A stretch of 64,000 bases of DNA from Leptolyngbyaceae cyanobacterium clean351 (GCA_027451865.1 DAIDHW010000007.1:18928-82927); one strand, 5' to 3'; shown: positions 43,910 through 53,399, numbered from the stretch's first letter. Notes: generated by a model not told the origin, from the sequence alone. Program-made: numbers and translations.

Positions 43910-45067
43910 ATGAATCTTTCAACCCAGGCCCAAGGACAGGCCGCGGTCCAATCCGGGGACTGGCCTCAGGTAGTCCAAATCCTAGAGTTTATCTTAGATG
44001 ATCCGCACCCGGACTGGGAGATGGCCCAAACTCTGGCCCTGGCCGTGCTGCAGGCGGGAGATTTTGAGCAGCGCTGGCGCCTTGAGTCCTTGTGGCCCCG
44101 GTTAGGAGCTGACTTTCAGGTCCTGCTGGGGGTGATTGGGGATGAATCTTTTCCCTGGGAAGGCCGCTGGTTTGCGGTGCGCATGTTAGCTACCTATCCC
44201 GAGGCTATCCCCTCCCTGGTTACCCTACTGCGGAGCCCCTTAGCTGAGGCGGCTATCTTTGCCCTAGGCCAAGTGGGCAGCCGGGCTATTCCCGATCTAA
44301 GTGCCTGTATCCATCAGCCAGGGTACCGCCGGCCAGTGGTGGAGGTGCTATCCCAACTCCATGACCCCCAAGTAATTGAGGTGTTGTTGCCGGTGTCCCA
44401 GGACAGGGATCCAGGGCTGCGGGGCCTGGCCCTAAAGACCTTAGCCCAGTGGGTCGACCGGCGAGTAGTCGAGTTTCTCCTCCCCGGCCTCGAACATCCA
44501 GACTCCCAGATCCGGCGCGCGGTGGTGGTAGGGTTAGGTCGACATCGGGACCCTGCCCTGGGTGCTCCCCTGGCAAGGGCCCTAGAGGATCCAGACGTTG
44601 AGGTGGCTGCCGCTGCCGCCTTGGCCCTCGGTCGTTTGGGGTCAGAATCGGCCGTCAAGGCTCTAGCCCAACGACTTACCACAGCCCCTTTAGTAGTACA
44701 GGTACCTATTGTCCGGGCCCTGGCCTGGCTGGAGACCCCCCTAGCCCTAGATTATCTCCGTCAAGCCCTGGCCTGGGAGTCTCTGCGGCCAGAGATTGTT
44801 TCCCTCCTAGGGCGAGTGCATCAGGTCAAACCCCGAGCACGGGACATTCTCCTGGATTTGCTACAGGAAACCCTACCCGCCGCCTTGCGCCAGGAGATTG
44901 TCACATCCCTGGGCTTGCTGGGGGATAGACAAGCCGGCAGCACCCTAGAAGCTCTCCTACAGGACCCGGATTTGGGAGTGCGCATGCACGCCCAAGCAGC
45001 CCTCCGGGTACTGGACATCATCACAACTAGCCCCACAGAGCAATCCGTAATCCCCTCGGAGGTGTGA
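43910..45067 (+). CDS. HEAT-repeat protein
   Basis: 385 residues almost wholly made of alpha-helical HEAT/PBS-lyase-like repeats of about 31 residues, e.g. DPGLRGLALKTLAQW, DSQIRRAVVVGLGRHRDPAL, DPDVEVAAAAALALGRLG and DPDLGVRMHAQAALRVL. In cyanobacteria these repeats occur in phycobilin lyases (CpcE/F) and in many scaffolding proteins. The conserved lyase residues are not recognisable here, so a protein-interaction role is the safer reading. It stands alone in front of an AT-rich non-coding region. Confidence 0.78.
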   Translation: MNLSTQAQGQAAVQSGDWPQVVQILEFILDDPHPDWEMAQTLALAVLQAGDFEQRWRLESLWPRLGADFQVLLGVIGDESFPWEGRWFAVRMLATYPEAIPSLVTLLRSPLAEAAIFALGQVGSRAIPDLSACIHQPGYRRPVVEVLSQLHDPQVIEVLLPVSQDRDPGLRGLALKTLAQWVDRRVVEFLLPGLEHPDSQIRRAVVVGLGRHRDPALGAPLARALEDPDVEVAAAAALALGRLGSESAVKALAQRLTTAPLVVQVPIVRALAWLETPLALDYLRQALAWESLRPEIVSLLGRVHQVKPRARDILLDLLQETLPAALRQEIVTSLGLLGDRQAGSTLEALLQDPDLGVRMHAQAALRVLDIITTSPTEQSVIPSEV

Positions 45068-45934
45068 TGGTCGCCATTACACCAGTAAGGCACTGATAGA
45101 CGCTGGACTCAGGAGTGTTAAATTTAGTCACAAACCCCCATATTTCGGCGAAGGAGGGCGTCAAGCGGAAGACCGTAGTTCCAGTGGACGATCAATCGTT
45201 GGCCGTAAAATGCCGAATTTCCAGCAACTGCGCTATCAAATAAATAATTAATACTGCATAGATTTGGGCTGCACTCAGTTGAGAAATTCCCAGCTTATAA
45301 AGCCTCAATCCATTACCCTAAGACTATTCTGAAAATCGTACTATTCAGGGTCTCAGCCAAGTAAGAATTGTGTCCTTGCGCAAAATGAATCAGAACTCCG
45401 TTGGATTTCCCTGGGTTAAGTTGAGACTGTTGAGTCATTTAAGCTGGTGATAATCCCACTTCCCAAAGAACTTGCTTGTTAGGCTAATTACCACAGAATC
45501 AATTGAAATCAGCATCCGAGCAGCAGGATATTGCCACTTCAATTGCTTAATTAGTTTCTATGTAAATCCGGGGGACAACGCCGCCTTTACCAAGCTTTAC
45601 AAACTTGAGGAAAGATCGAGATATCAATAGAGCCATCATGCCCATCAAACTCCTATTAAACCCAAAGGTCAACCAGATTTGCAAAAACAAGTGTGCGCTC
45701 AAAACTGGGTGTTTATTCAGTGACAGCTGCTTCAGGGGAAATTTGACAACGTTCAAGAACAACAGTGACATTAGACATCATCACTCGATCGCTAGAGAGT
45801 GGAGTACTCTAGTTTCTTTCTGGCTTAAGTTTTCTTGCCACAATCAGGATAACGCGCCGAATGGTGGCTTCACAATGGTGCTGTTGACCGGCATTAACTC
45901 TGATCAATTTCCGCCTGACTGCCTGAGACTACTC
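45068..45934. other. AT-rich stretch without a recognisable gene
   Basis: About 870 bp clearly lower in GC than its neighbours. Short frames exist on both strands (for example 45605-45943 plus and 45547-45771 minus), but none has a recognisable domain or a good ribosome-binding site. It looks like decayed or foreign DNA. No tRNA, transposase motif or terminal inverted repeat was found by eye. Confidence 0.45.
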
Positions 45935-48142
45935 TTAAGGTGATCCAGTTGACCGTCGCAACTTCACCTGCCGGGGGTCAATGATCTTTTGACCGTAACC
46001 TGGAAAGTGGATCGCTAGGGAGAGCTTCTCCCCACTCCCCAACACCCGCACCACGCGCCCTGACCCTAGGGCTGGATGTACTAAGCGGTCCCCCGGTTGC
46101 CAGGGACACTGGGGCTGGTTGGTAGCCAGCGCGCTAGGGGCAAGCTCCTGTAAAAACACCGAGGGCACAGCTGGTTCCCGTCTCCCCCACAAGCGGCGCT
46201 CACAGGCGTGGGTGATATACAGGCGCTCCTGGGCCCGGGTGATGCCCACGTAGCACAACCGGCGCTCCTCCTCCAGGGCAGCCGGGTTTTGCAGGGACCG
46301 GAAACTGGGGAACAGCCCTTGCTCAAGCCCCACCAGGAAAACCACCGGAAACTCTAGCCCCTTGGAAGCGTGCAGGGTCATCAGGGTGACCTGGTCGGTT
46401 TGGTCACTCATGTGGTCTAGCTCACTTGCTAGGGAAGCGCTGGCGAGAAAGTCAGCCAAGGAGGCGCCGGGATTAGCCGCCGCGAACTCCAAGGCCGCAT
46501 TGTACAGCTCCTCTAGGTTGCCTAGGCGCTCCCGGGCCTCCTCCGTGTCTTGCTGGCGCAGGTGTTGGCAGTACCCCGACTCCTCCATCACCTGCTGGAC
46601 TAGCTCCGCCACTGGGCAGTTCTCCACCCGGGCTCGCCAGGAGCACATCAGCTCCATAAACTGCTCAATGCCCTTGGCGGCCCGGATGGCCCCCGCCTTC
46701 ACCTGGGCTGGGTCCCGGAAAACTTCCTCTAGGGATATCCCCGCCTGTAAGGCCAGATTAGTGAGGTTGTCAAGGCTAGCCTTACCGATCCCCCGGGGGG
46801 GGACATTGACGATGCGCAGGAGGCTGAGGCTATCGGCCGGGTTAATCACTACCCGGAGGTAGGCAAGGATATCCTTAACCTCCTTGCGCTCGTAGAACCG
46901 CAGCCCCCCCACCATGCGGTAGGGAACCCCTCCTTGAACTAGGGCGTCCTCAAAGGCTCGCGATTGGGCGTTGGTGCGGTAGAGGACCGCGCAACTATTC
47001 CAGGTAAAGTCGCCGCGCCCCACGAGGTGTCGCAACTGCTGGAGGACAAATAAAGCCTCCCGGGTCTCGTCATCGGCCCGGTGGAAGGATACCGCTGCTC
47101 CCTGGCCCCGGGTGGGCCGCAGCACCTTGTCGATGCGCTCCTGATTTTTCTTGATCAGGTGGTTAGCTAAATCCAAGATCGTGGCAGTGGAGCGATAGTT
47201 CTCCTCAAGCTTAATTAGGGTGCGGGTATCCTCCTCAGGCAACCCGTCCCCCAACTCTTCCTGGAAGGCAAGGAGGATCCGAAAGTCAGCACCCCGGAAG
47301 CTGTAGATTGACTGGTCTGCGTCCCCGACGGCAAAAATCGAGCGGTTGCCCCAGTCCCGACTAGGCTTGTGGGATTCACCGAGGGTGGCCAGGAGGTACA
47401 GGAGGCGGTATTGAATCCGGTTAGTGTCTTGGTACTCATCCACCAGGATATGGCGGAACCGGTAGTGCCAGTACCCCAGAAGGGATTCATTCTGCTCCAG
47501 CAGCAACACCGGCAGCCAGATCAAGTCGTCAAAGTCTAGGGCGTTATTTAAGCCAAGCTGTTTTTGGTACAGCTCGTACACTTCCGCTAGCACCCGGCCC
47601 CGGTAGTCCGGATTAGCAGCAGCAAAATCCGCCGGGTTCAGGCCTAGGTTCTTGGCGCCGCTGATGGCGTAGCGGACCTGGCGGGGTTCAAAGCGCTTCT
47701 CATCTAGGTTTAGTTGTTTAGTAACGATGTCCTTAACTAGCCCCTGCGCATCTCCCTCATCTAGGATGGAAAAGTCCTTAGTCCACTGGTAGCCCTGGGG
47801 ATGCTGGTACTTGGTAATGTCAAACCGCAGTAGACGGGTACACAGGGCGTGGAAGGTGCCGATCCAGAGGTAGCGGCTGCTGATGGGGGGCTGGTCAGAG
47901 TGCTGCCCGAGTAATAGATCGATCCGCTGGCGCATCTCCTGGGCAGCTTTGTTGGTGAAGGTGACCGCGAGCAGACTTTCCGGATCAACGCGATGGTGCA
48001 GCAGCAGGTAGGCAATACGGTAGGCCAGGGCCCGGGTCTTACCCGAGCCAGCCCCCGCTACCACTAGCAAGGGGCCACAAAAGTGCTGGACGGCTTGGCG
48101 CTGGCTGGGATTGAGGGCAGCGAGAAATTCCACTTCATCCAT
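45935..48142 (-). CDS. pcrA: UvrD/PcrA-type DNA helicase
   Basis: 735 residues. All superfamily 1A motifs are present: LNPSQRQAV (Q motif), VVAGAGSGKTRALAYRI (Walker A), AVTFTNKAAQEMR, ILVDEYQDTNRIQY (motif II), VGDADQSIYSFRGAD (III), LEENYRST (IV), VTLMTLHASKGLEFPVVFLVG (V) and EERRLCYVGITRAQERLYI (VI). It unwinds DNA 3'-5' in nucleotide excision repair and plasmid or fork processing. A C-terminal Tudor-like part (GDRLVHPALGSGRVV) binds RNA polymerase in PcrA proteins. Its first 8 bases overlap the end of chlM. Confidence 0.95.
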   Translation of the reverse strand: MDEVEFLAALNPSQRQAVQHFCGPLLVVAGAGSGKTRALAYRIAYLLLHHRVDPESLLAVTFTNKAAQEMRQRIDLLLGQHSDQPPISSRYLWIGTFHALCTRLLRFDITKYQHPQGYQWTKDFSILDEGDAQGLVKDIVTKQLNLDEKRFEPRQVRYAISGAKNLGLNPADFAAANPDYRGRVLAEVYELYQKQLGLNNALDFDDLIWLPVLLLEQNESLLGYWHYRFRHILVDEYQDTNRIQYRLLYLLATLGESHKPSRDWGNRSIFAVGDADQSIYSFRGADFRILLAFQEELGDGLPEEDTRTLIKLEENYRSTATILDLANHLIKKNQERIDKVLRPTRGQGAAVSFHRADDETREALFVLQQLRHLVGRGDFTWNSCAVLYRTNAQSRAFEDALVQGGVPYRMVGGLRFYERKEVKDILAYLRVVINPADSLSLLRIVNVPPRGIGKASLDNLTNLALQAGISLEEVFRDPAQVKAGAIRAAKGIEQFMELMCSWRARVENCPVAELVQQVMEESGYCQHLRQQDTEEARERLGNLEELYNAALEFAAANPGASLADFLASASLASELDHMSDQTDQVTLMTLHASKGLEFPVVFLVGLEQGLFPSFRSLQNPAALEEERRLCYVGITRAQERLYITHACERRLWGRREPAVPSVFLQELAPSALATNQPQCPWQPGDRLVHPALGSGRVVRVLGSGEKLSLAIHFPGYGQKIIDPRQVKLRRSTGSP

Positions 48143-48818
48143 CGGTGCGGGTAGCTTCCAGGATCCGGGAGAAGTAGAAGCGGGTAGTGGTTAAGTCGGT
48201 ACGACCAACTGTCCACCCCAAGCCGGTCAGGATCTGGCGAACTCGGCCCTCGGCGTGTAGGTAGGCGCGGGTAGCTTTACTCGGGCCAGGAAAAAATTCG
48301 CCAATCTTTTTCAGAGCGGTATAGAAAAGGTTCTTGGGGGCAAAACTCAGGACTAGGCGGTCTGTGGCCAGGGAGCTGAGGTGGGAAATCATCCCCTGAA
48401 CCTGGGGGTCAGGGTAGTGGATCAGCACATCTAGGCAGACCACCGTGTGGTACGTGCCCCCCAGGTGCTCTAGGTCCTGGACCTCTAGACTGAGATTGGG
48501 CAGGTCTTGGCCGGCGCGGGCCTGGGCCTCCTGGATCATCTTGGCGGAGATGTCACTGCCAAATACCCGGGCTCCGGCTTGGGCGAGGGGAATGCTCAGG
48601 CTGCCCACCCCGCAGCCAGCGTCACAGATCGTCAGGTCCTGCAGGGGGCCGTCCGCCTTTAACCAACCTAAGACCGTGTCGACAGTCTGCTGATGACCGT
48701 AGCGGATATCTAGCTGGACTTGGTTAACTTCCCCGTCCCCGTAGATCCGCCGCCAGCGTTCAAAACCGGTGGCGTTAAAGTACTCGCGAACAATGATCTT
48801 ATCTTCTGTAGAGTTCAT
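48135..48818 (-). CDS. chlM: Mg-protoporphyrin IX methyltransferase
   Basis: 227 residues. VREYFNATGFERWRRIYGDGEVNQVQLDIRYGHQ (core NATGFERWRRIYG) is diagnostic for ChlM/BchM; the SAM site is CDAGCGVGSLSIPLA, and FAPKNLFYTALKKIGEFFPG is a conserved C-terminal segment. It methylates the C-13 propionate of Mg-protoporphyrin IX, committing it to chlorophyll. bciB, directly upstream on the same strand, acts later in the same pathway. The ATG is next to the bciB stop with no gap. Confidence 0.94.
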   Translation of the reverse strand: MNSTEDKIIVREYFNATGFERWRRIYGDGEVNQVQLDIRYGHQQTVDTVLGWLKADGPLQDLTICDAGCGVGSLSIPLAQAGARVFGSDISAKMIQEAQARAGQDLPNLSLEVQDLEHLGGTYHTVVCLDVLIHYPDPQVQGMISHLSSLATDRLVLSFAPKNLFYTALKKIGEFFPGPSKATRAYLHAEGRVRQILTGLGWTVGRTDLTTTRFYFSRILEATRTDG

Positions 48819-50018
48819 TTAGGCTGGGGGTAGTTGATACTGAGAGACAATTTGCCGAGCGTACTCCGGTACGTGGTCAGGGACCTTGTCGGGATAGTGG
48901 CGCAGGAGGTACAGGTAATTACGGGTGAAATGGGAGTCAATGGAGAACCGAGCATACTCTAAACCCTTAGGGCCGACCTTCTCAATCACCAAGCCCATCA
49001 ATCGCGCTGCCCACAGGGGAATAGTCACCCCTTGGTCGTAGGCAGGAATGCTTTGCTGGACCGCTGGCTGGCGGTGTCCCTGGGAGGTGACCGGCTGGGT
49101 GCGCAGCAGTGGCATCACCAGGTCGAGCATCTCCTGACCCCGGGGGTTGCGCACCACGATCCACTGCCAGCCGAAGGGGGCACCCATGTAGCCCACCACC
49201 AGATCCGCCAGGGAGTTGACGTAATCAAAGCAGGTTAGACAGGAAGGGGCAAAGATGTCCTTGAGCTTTTTGGTATTGAGGCCAAAAAAGGGCACGGTTT
49301 CCGTCGAACCATCTTCATGACGAAAGTGGACCCGGAAGTCTTGCATGAATTCGTAGTGGACGACGGTGTCGGGGGAGCGGCTGGTGGTCTGCAAGAACTT
49401 CTCTAGGCCGGCTCGAGTGACGTTATCTACACAAGGAGTACCGAGAACGTAGAGTTTCTCTAGGCCTAGCTGTTGCTCAACACTGCGCAGGGCCTGCACC
49501 TGGCAGCCTACTCCAATTACGAGTAACCTTCTGAGCCCGGAGCGCTCCACCTCCTCAAGCACCGACAGGTTAGGGGAGAGGGTGGGTTTATTGACCCGCG
49601 CCGCTAGGACCTCAGCGGGGGTCCGGGCTAGGACAGGCCGGGGTCCGAAGCGGTCTGTATCACTGTTCTGAACGCACACCACCCCTTCTACCTGACCCTG
49701 GGTAAGCATTTGGGTAGCAATGGTAGTCACGATTCCGGTCCACTGGGCCCCGGGGATGGGGGTAATCTTCTGGGCAGCCACCATCTGCTGGTGCACTCCG
49801 AAGTACACGTCATCCTCCCGGGCTAGGTCTCGGCTCCGACCGTGGGTCTGGACCTCCAAGGGGGCAATCTGCTGATTGAGGAAGGGACAAGCCTCCCGGA
49901 CGTAGTGGACGTAGTAGGTGTCACACAGTCCACACTCACTGCACAGGTCCTTGGCGGGACGGCGACTGGAGGACTTGAGGGCTTTAGCTTTGTGGTGAGG
50001 CAGCACAGGAGGGGGCAA
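48819..50018 (-). CDS. bciB: 3,8-divinyl chlorophyllide a 8-vinyl-reductase, BciB type
   Basis: 399 residues. The N-terminal CSECGLCDTYYVHYVREACPF holds the first cysteines of an iron-sulfur site (core LCSECGLCDTYYVHYV); further motifs are VGCQVQALRSVE, LGTPCVDNVTRAG, FFGLNTKKLKDIFAPSCLTCFDYVN and DLVVGYMGAP. These are typical of the F420-hydrogenase-beta-like BciB of cyanobacteria (slr1923 type), a ferredoxin-dependent enzyme with FAD and two 4Fe-4S clusters. The listed start is TTG; GTG at 50006 is the other option. It is followed by chlM, so two chlorophyll steps share a transcript. Confidence 0.93.
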   Translation of the reverse strand: MPPPVLPHHKAKALKSSSRRPAKDLCSECGLCDTYYVHYVREACPFLNQQIAPLEVQTHGRSRDLAREDDVYFGVHQQMVAAQKITPIPGAQWTGIVTTIATQMLTQGQVEGVVCVQNSDTDRFGPRPVLARTPAEVLAARVNKPTLSPNLSVLEEVERSGLRRLLVIGVGCQVQALRSVEQQLGLEKLYVLGTPCVDNVTRAGLEKFLQTTSRSPDTVVHYEFMQDFRVHFRHEDGSTETVPFFGLNTKKLKDIFAPSCLTCFDYVNSLADLVVGYMGAPFGWQWIVVRNPRGQEMLDLVMPLLRTQPVTSQGHRQPAVQQSIPAYDQGVTIPLWAARLMGLVIEKVGPKGLEYARFSIDSHFTRNYLYLLRHYPDKVPDHVPEYARQIVSQYQLPPA

Positions 50019-50087
50019 TTCTAGCTACCCCCTAGAATATACCTTTTCGGTCAAGACCGACCGGTCCAACCCCTGGGCTGTCCCCCG

Positions 50088-51119
50088 TTAATTTTCGCCG
50101 CTGCCTTGGCCAACCTCAGACTGAATGCAGCGATTGCGTCCGCCAATCCGGGCTCGATAGAGGGCAATGCTGGCCTCCCGTAACATATCAGCAGCCAACA
50201 GCTTGGGCTGGTTACTGGCACTAGCGGTAATTCCCCCGAGGCTGACAGTGACCTGGATCTGATCCCCCTGGGGCAGACGGACCGGATGGCTAGCCACCGC
50301 CAGGCGCAGGTTTTCCCCTAACTCGCGCACCCGGCCCGGGTCAATACCTGGGGTAACGGCGGCAAATTGGTAGTCGCTACTGCGGTACAGGAGGGTACCG
50401 GGTAGAGCATTGCCTTGGAGGCGACGGCTGACGATCTGCAGGATCTGGTTGAAGACCACTGCCCCTTCCTGGTCAAGCAATTTTTGGGCCTGGTCAATTT
50501 CAACCAACCATAAACTCAGGTAGCGATAGTAAAGGACGTACTCACCGTTGTCCACAAATTCCGCTGAGCGGTCCTCCACTTGACGCAGCAGGCCGGACAG
50601 AGAGGGATTGAGGGCACCTTCACGCAGCAGACCGGTCAGGGGGTCAGTGAAGGATAGGGAGGACAAAAGATCGTGGCGGGAGCGCAACTGCTCATTGAGA
50701 CGGACTAGGTTTTCTGTCAACTGCCGCAGCCGCAGACCCGCCCGGACCCGCGCCCGCAACTCCTCGGGATGGATGGGCTTGGTTAGCACCTCGTCCGCGC
50801 CGTTATCGAGTCCCAGGATCCGGTCTGATAATTCTTCCCGGGCTGTGAGCATGAGGAAGTAGACGTGCTGCAACCCTGGATCCTGACGCACCCGTCGACA
50901 CAACTCAATCCCCGACAAGTCTGGCATGGACCAATCACTAATAACTAGGTCAGGGGGATACTGCTGAATGATCTGCCAGCCCTCTAGGCCGTTGACGGCC
51001 GTGTCCACTTGGTAGCCCTCACTTTGCAAATAAGAGGCCACCAGCTCCCGGACAGCGTGACTATCGTCAATAACCAGGATGCGCACGGGCGAGTTGTGGG
51101 AGACAGGGGGGGTGGTCAT
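50088..51119 (-). CDS. Response regulator with degenerate GGDEF domain
   Basis: ATG at 51119 gives 343 residues (the open frame reaches to TTG 51218). The receiver domain is intact: RILVIDDSHAVREL, the phospho-acceptor Asp in DLVISDWSMPDLSG, and VLTKPIHPEEL with the conserved Lys. After a helical linker (RLRQLTENLVRLNEQL) comes a GGDEF-like domain starting FTDPLTGLL, but the GGDEF site reads RSSDYQF, so cyclic-di-GMP synthesis is unlikely. It may act as a receptor or a protein-interaction module. It is divergent from the riboswitch-controlled cbiX gene. Confidence 0.85.
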   Translation of the reverse strand: MTTPPVSHNSPVRILVIDDSHAVRELVASYLQSEGYQVDTAVNGLEGWQIIQQYPPDLVISDWSMPDLSGIELCRRVRQDPGLQHVYFLMLTAREELSDRILGLDNGADEVLTKPIHPEELRARVRAGLRLRQLTENLVRLNEQLRSRHDLLSSLSFTDPLTGLLREGALNPSLSGLLRQVEDRSAEFVDNGEYVLYYRYLSLWLVEIDQAQKLLDQEGAVVFNQILQIVSRRLQGNALPGTLLYRSSDYQFAAVTPGIDPGRVRELGENLRLAVASHPVRLPQGDQIQVTVSLGGITASASNQPKLLAADMLREASIALYRARIGGRNRCIQSEVGQGSGEN

Positions 51120-51227
51120 GGAGGGGACCTGGGACGGAGGGGGGATATTGCCTGGATCTATGTCTTTGATGCTACCATCAGTGTTACTGTCTGGGGTAGA
51201 CGATGCCCAGTAGTACAAATAAATTTC

Positions 51228-51345
51228 CGGGGAGCCTGATTCTTAAGGGGGAACACCGGTGCAAATCCGGGGCTGTGCCGCAACTGTAAGCCTAACCGCA
51301 AGCCAGAATGCCCTTTCCCGCGTCCTCATCATTCCTGCGATGCAC
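51228..51345 (+). promoter_or_regulatory. Cobalamin riboswitch upstream of cbiX
   Basis: The conserved core is present: GGGGGAACACCGGTGCAAAT at 51247-51266, then the B12-box region GCCGCAACTGTAAG (51277-51290) and AGCCAGAATGCCC (51301-51313). Downstream, CCTG (51334) can pair with CAGG (51345), covering part of the ribosome-binding site AGGAGG (51346-51351), and CCTC (51324) can pair with GAGG. This suggests translational repression when cobalamin is bound. The 5' limit is approximate. Confidence 0.9.
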
Positions 51346-51362
51346 AGGAGGAGAAGTGTTGA

Positions 51363-52286
51363 ATGTCTGAGTTTTGCTTTTCTCGGCCCCTCCTACTAGT
51401 CGGTCATGGCAGCCGTGACCCCCAGGGTCAACAGGACTTCCTCAACTTTGCTGCCCACTATCAAGCCCTCGAACCCAGCCGGCCCGTGGCTGCCTGCTTT
51501 TTGGAGTTGGCCACCCCCCCCATTGGCGAAGCCGTCGAAGCCCTAGTCTATCAGGGGTACCGACAATTGTCGGTGGTGCCCCTGCTGCTGTTTGCCGCTC
51601 AACACCACAAGCTAGATATTACCCGGGAGTTAGACCGGGCCCGGCAGCGTCATCTGAACCTGCAAATGCACTACGGTCGACCCTTGGGAGTAACACGGGA
51701 GATGGTAGACCTATGGCAGCAGCGTCTGGAGAACCTTAACCAAAGCCCCGATGCTCCCCCCCGGAGAGAAACGGTATTACTATTTGTTGGCCGGGGCTCT
51801 AGCGATCCGGACGCCAACGGGGACACCGTCAAGCTAGCCCGCCTCCTCTGGGAAGGGAGTGGTTACCAAGGGGTGGAAACTTGTTTTATTGGCATTACTC
51901 ATCCCCGGCTGGAGGCAGGCCTAGAGCGCGCGCGCTCCCATCATCCCAAACGGATTATTGTTGTCCCCCATCTGCTCTTTACAGGGCTCCTTGGCCAAAA
52001 AATTAAGCAGCTAACAGTCCAACATCAGCTCGCCTACCCCCAGATCCAGACCCTCTGTCTACCGGAGATGGGTTTGCACCCTAACCTGTTTGATCTCCTG
52101 AGACAAAGAGAGCAGGAAACCTATGCCGGTCCGGTGGCTATGAACTGCGACCTGTGTAAGTTCCGACTCCCCGGGAACTTGGCTCACCCCAAACCCCATC
52201 ATCACCACCATGACCACAGCCACGAGGTGGTACAGGATCCCTATCAGGAACCGGCGGTTTACCACGATCTGGTTTGGCAGCCATAG
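51363..52286 (+). CDS. cbiX: Sirohydrochlorin cobaltochelatase CbiX (long form)
   Basis: 307 residues with two homologous chelatase domains: LLLVGHGSRDPQGQQDF with VVPLLLFAAQHHKLDI, and LLFVGRGSSDPDANGD with IIVVPHLLFTGLLGQKI. The C-terminal tail contains CDLCKF and a run HHHHHDHSHE, a metal-storage tail typical of the long CbiX. It inserts Co2+ into sirohydrochlorin on the anaerobic cobalamin route. The upstream cobalamin riboswitch confirms the role. Insertion of other metals, such as Ni or Fe, is possible in principle. Confidence 0.93.
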   Translation: MSEFCFSRPLLLVGHGSRDPQGQQDFLNFAAHYQALEPSRPVAACFLELATPPIGEAVEALVYQGYRQLSVVPLLLFAAQHHKLDITRELDRARQRHLNLQMHYGRPLGVTREMVDLWQQRLENLNQSPDAPPRRETVLLFVGRGSSDPDANGDTVKLARLLWEGSGYQGVETCFIGITHPRLEAGLERARSHHPKRIIVVPHLLFTGLLGQKIKQLTVQHQLAYPQIQTLCLPEMGLHPNLFDLLRQREQETYAGPVAMNCDLCKFRLPGNLAHPKPHHHHHDHSHEVVQDPYQEPAVYHDLVWQP

Positions 52287-52419
52287 CTAAGGCGGTTTGC
52301 CAGAGGGTGAAACCCTTGGCTGATCTGGGGGGCCTGTGCTACTGTTGTACAGTCGCCAGCTGACCAATTGCCGGAGAGCCCGTCCTCAATATACCTAGCC
52401 CCCCAGGAGCTTGAGAATC

Positions 52420-52752
52420 ATGTTTGAACTGGAAGCATTATTCCTCGGACTCGAACCGCTGACCGCCTTGGCCATTGGAGTTGGAGCCCTTCTCCTGGCT
52501 CCCCTGGCCAGCGCAACAGCTTCCTACGTTTCCCAACACCCCGAAATGACGAGCTCGGTGGGTGAGTCGGTGCGGGGAGCTGCCAAGCAAGGGTTGATTT
52601 TCACCTTTGAAGCCGCTGAGAAGACCCAAGGCTTCTTCGCCGAAGCCAGCGAGTGCCTTCAGGACTTGGTTGCCGAAGCCAAGAGCGACCTAGCTAACCA
52701 GAAGGCCCAGGCCGACAGTGAGCCCCGGGAAGTAACTATCGTCGCCGAGTAG
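52420..52752 (+). CDS. Conserved small membrane-associated protein
   Basis: 110 residues from ATG at 52420 (AGGAG is 15 bases before it). One hydrophobic helix (TALAIGVGALLLAPLASATASY, about 15-36) is followed by a basic-acidic amphipathic helical tail (GESVRGAAKQGLIFTFEAAEK, LQDLVAEAKSDLANQKAQ). This resembles small cyanobacterial DUF5132-like proteins. Function unknown. It lies convergent to gmk, 7 bp apart. Confidence 0.6.
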   Translation: MFELEALFLGLEPLTALAIGVGALLLAPLASATASYVSQHPEMTSSVGESVRGAAKQGLIFTFEAAEKTQGFFAEASECLQDLVAEAKSDLANQKAQADSEPREVTIVAE

Positions 52753-52759
52753 TTCCTCC

Positions 52760-53341
52760 CTAACTTTGGTCCCGCAGGATAGCCACCAGGTGGCTGAGGG
52801 AGACCTCTAGGTCGTCGTTGGTTATTTGCCGGTCAAATTCCGGGGCAGCGGCTATCTCCTGTACCGCTGCTTGCAGCCGGGCAGCCACGGCGGCGGGACT
52901 GTCCTGCCCCCGTCCCTCTAGGCGCTGGCGCAGCACTTCCAGGGAGGGGGGTAGGATGAAAACACTCAGGGCAACCGGAAAGCAGCGGCGCACCTGACGG
53001 GCTCCTTGTAACTCTATTTCCAGGATCACCGACTGGCCGGAGTGGAGTTGTGCCTCCACAGGAGCCCTAGGGGTGCCGTAGAAGTTTCCGGCAAACTCAG
53101 CCCACTCTAGCAGCTGCCCCTGCTCAATCAGAGCTTCAAACCGCGGCCGGTCCATAAAAAAGTAGTCTGTTCCCTCCACTTCACCGGGGCGGGCGGCCCG
53201 AGTGGTGGCAGAAACTGACAGGCGAAATTCCGGGCAGGTTTTGAGCAGGCGGCGAATCAGGGTCCCTTTACCAACTCCACTCGGCCCGGTGATCACCACC
53301 AGTCGCCCGGGCGAGGGAGGGGCCGCAGGCAGATTTGGCAA
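52760..53341 (-). CDS. gmk: Guanylate kinase
   Basis: 193 residues from TTG at 53341. VVITGPSGVGKGTLIRRLL is the P-loop, SVSATTRAARPGEVEGTDYFF the GMP-binding segment and GNFYGTPRAPVEAQLHSGQSVILEIELQGARQVR (core GNFYGTPRAPVEA) the lid and core. It phosphorylates GMP to GDP. No better start exists upstream; the proline-rich first ten residues are not conserved in the family, so a later alternative start cannot be ruled out. Confidence 0.93.
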   Translation of the reverse strand: MPNLPAAPPSPGRLVVITGPSGVGKGTLIRRLLKTCPEFRLSVSATTRAARPGEVEGTDYFFMDRPRFEALIEQGQLLEWAEFAGNFYGTPRAPVEAQLHSGQSVILEIELQGARQVRRCFPVALSVFILPPSLEVLRQRLEGRGQDSPAAVAARLQAAVQEIAAAPEFDRQITNDDLEVSLSHLVAILRDQS

Positions 53342-53399
53342 GCGTAATTCCTCCGTGGGGGTTCCTATCTATCCTAGGAGTTTTCGGGACTGCCCACCC

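Noticed and set aside
45605..45943. 112-codon plus-strand frame in the AT-rich region
   Set aside because: No domain, no ribosome-binding site, and it runs into the end of pcrA.
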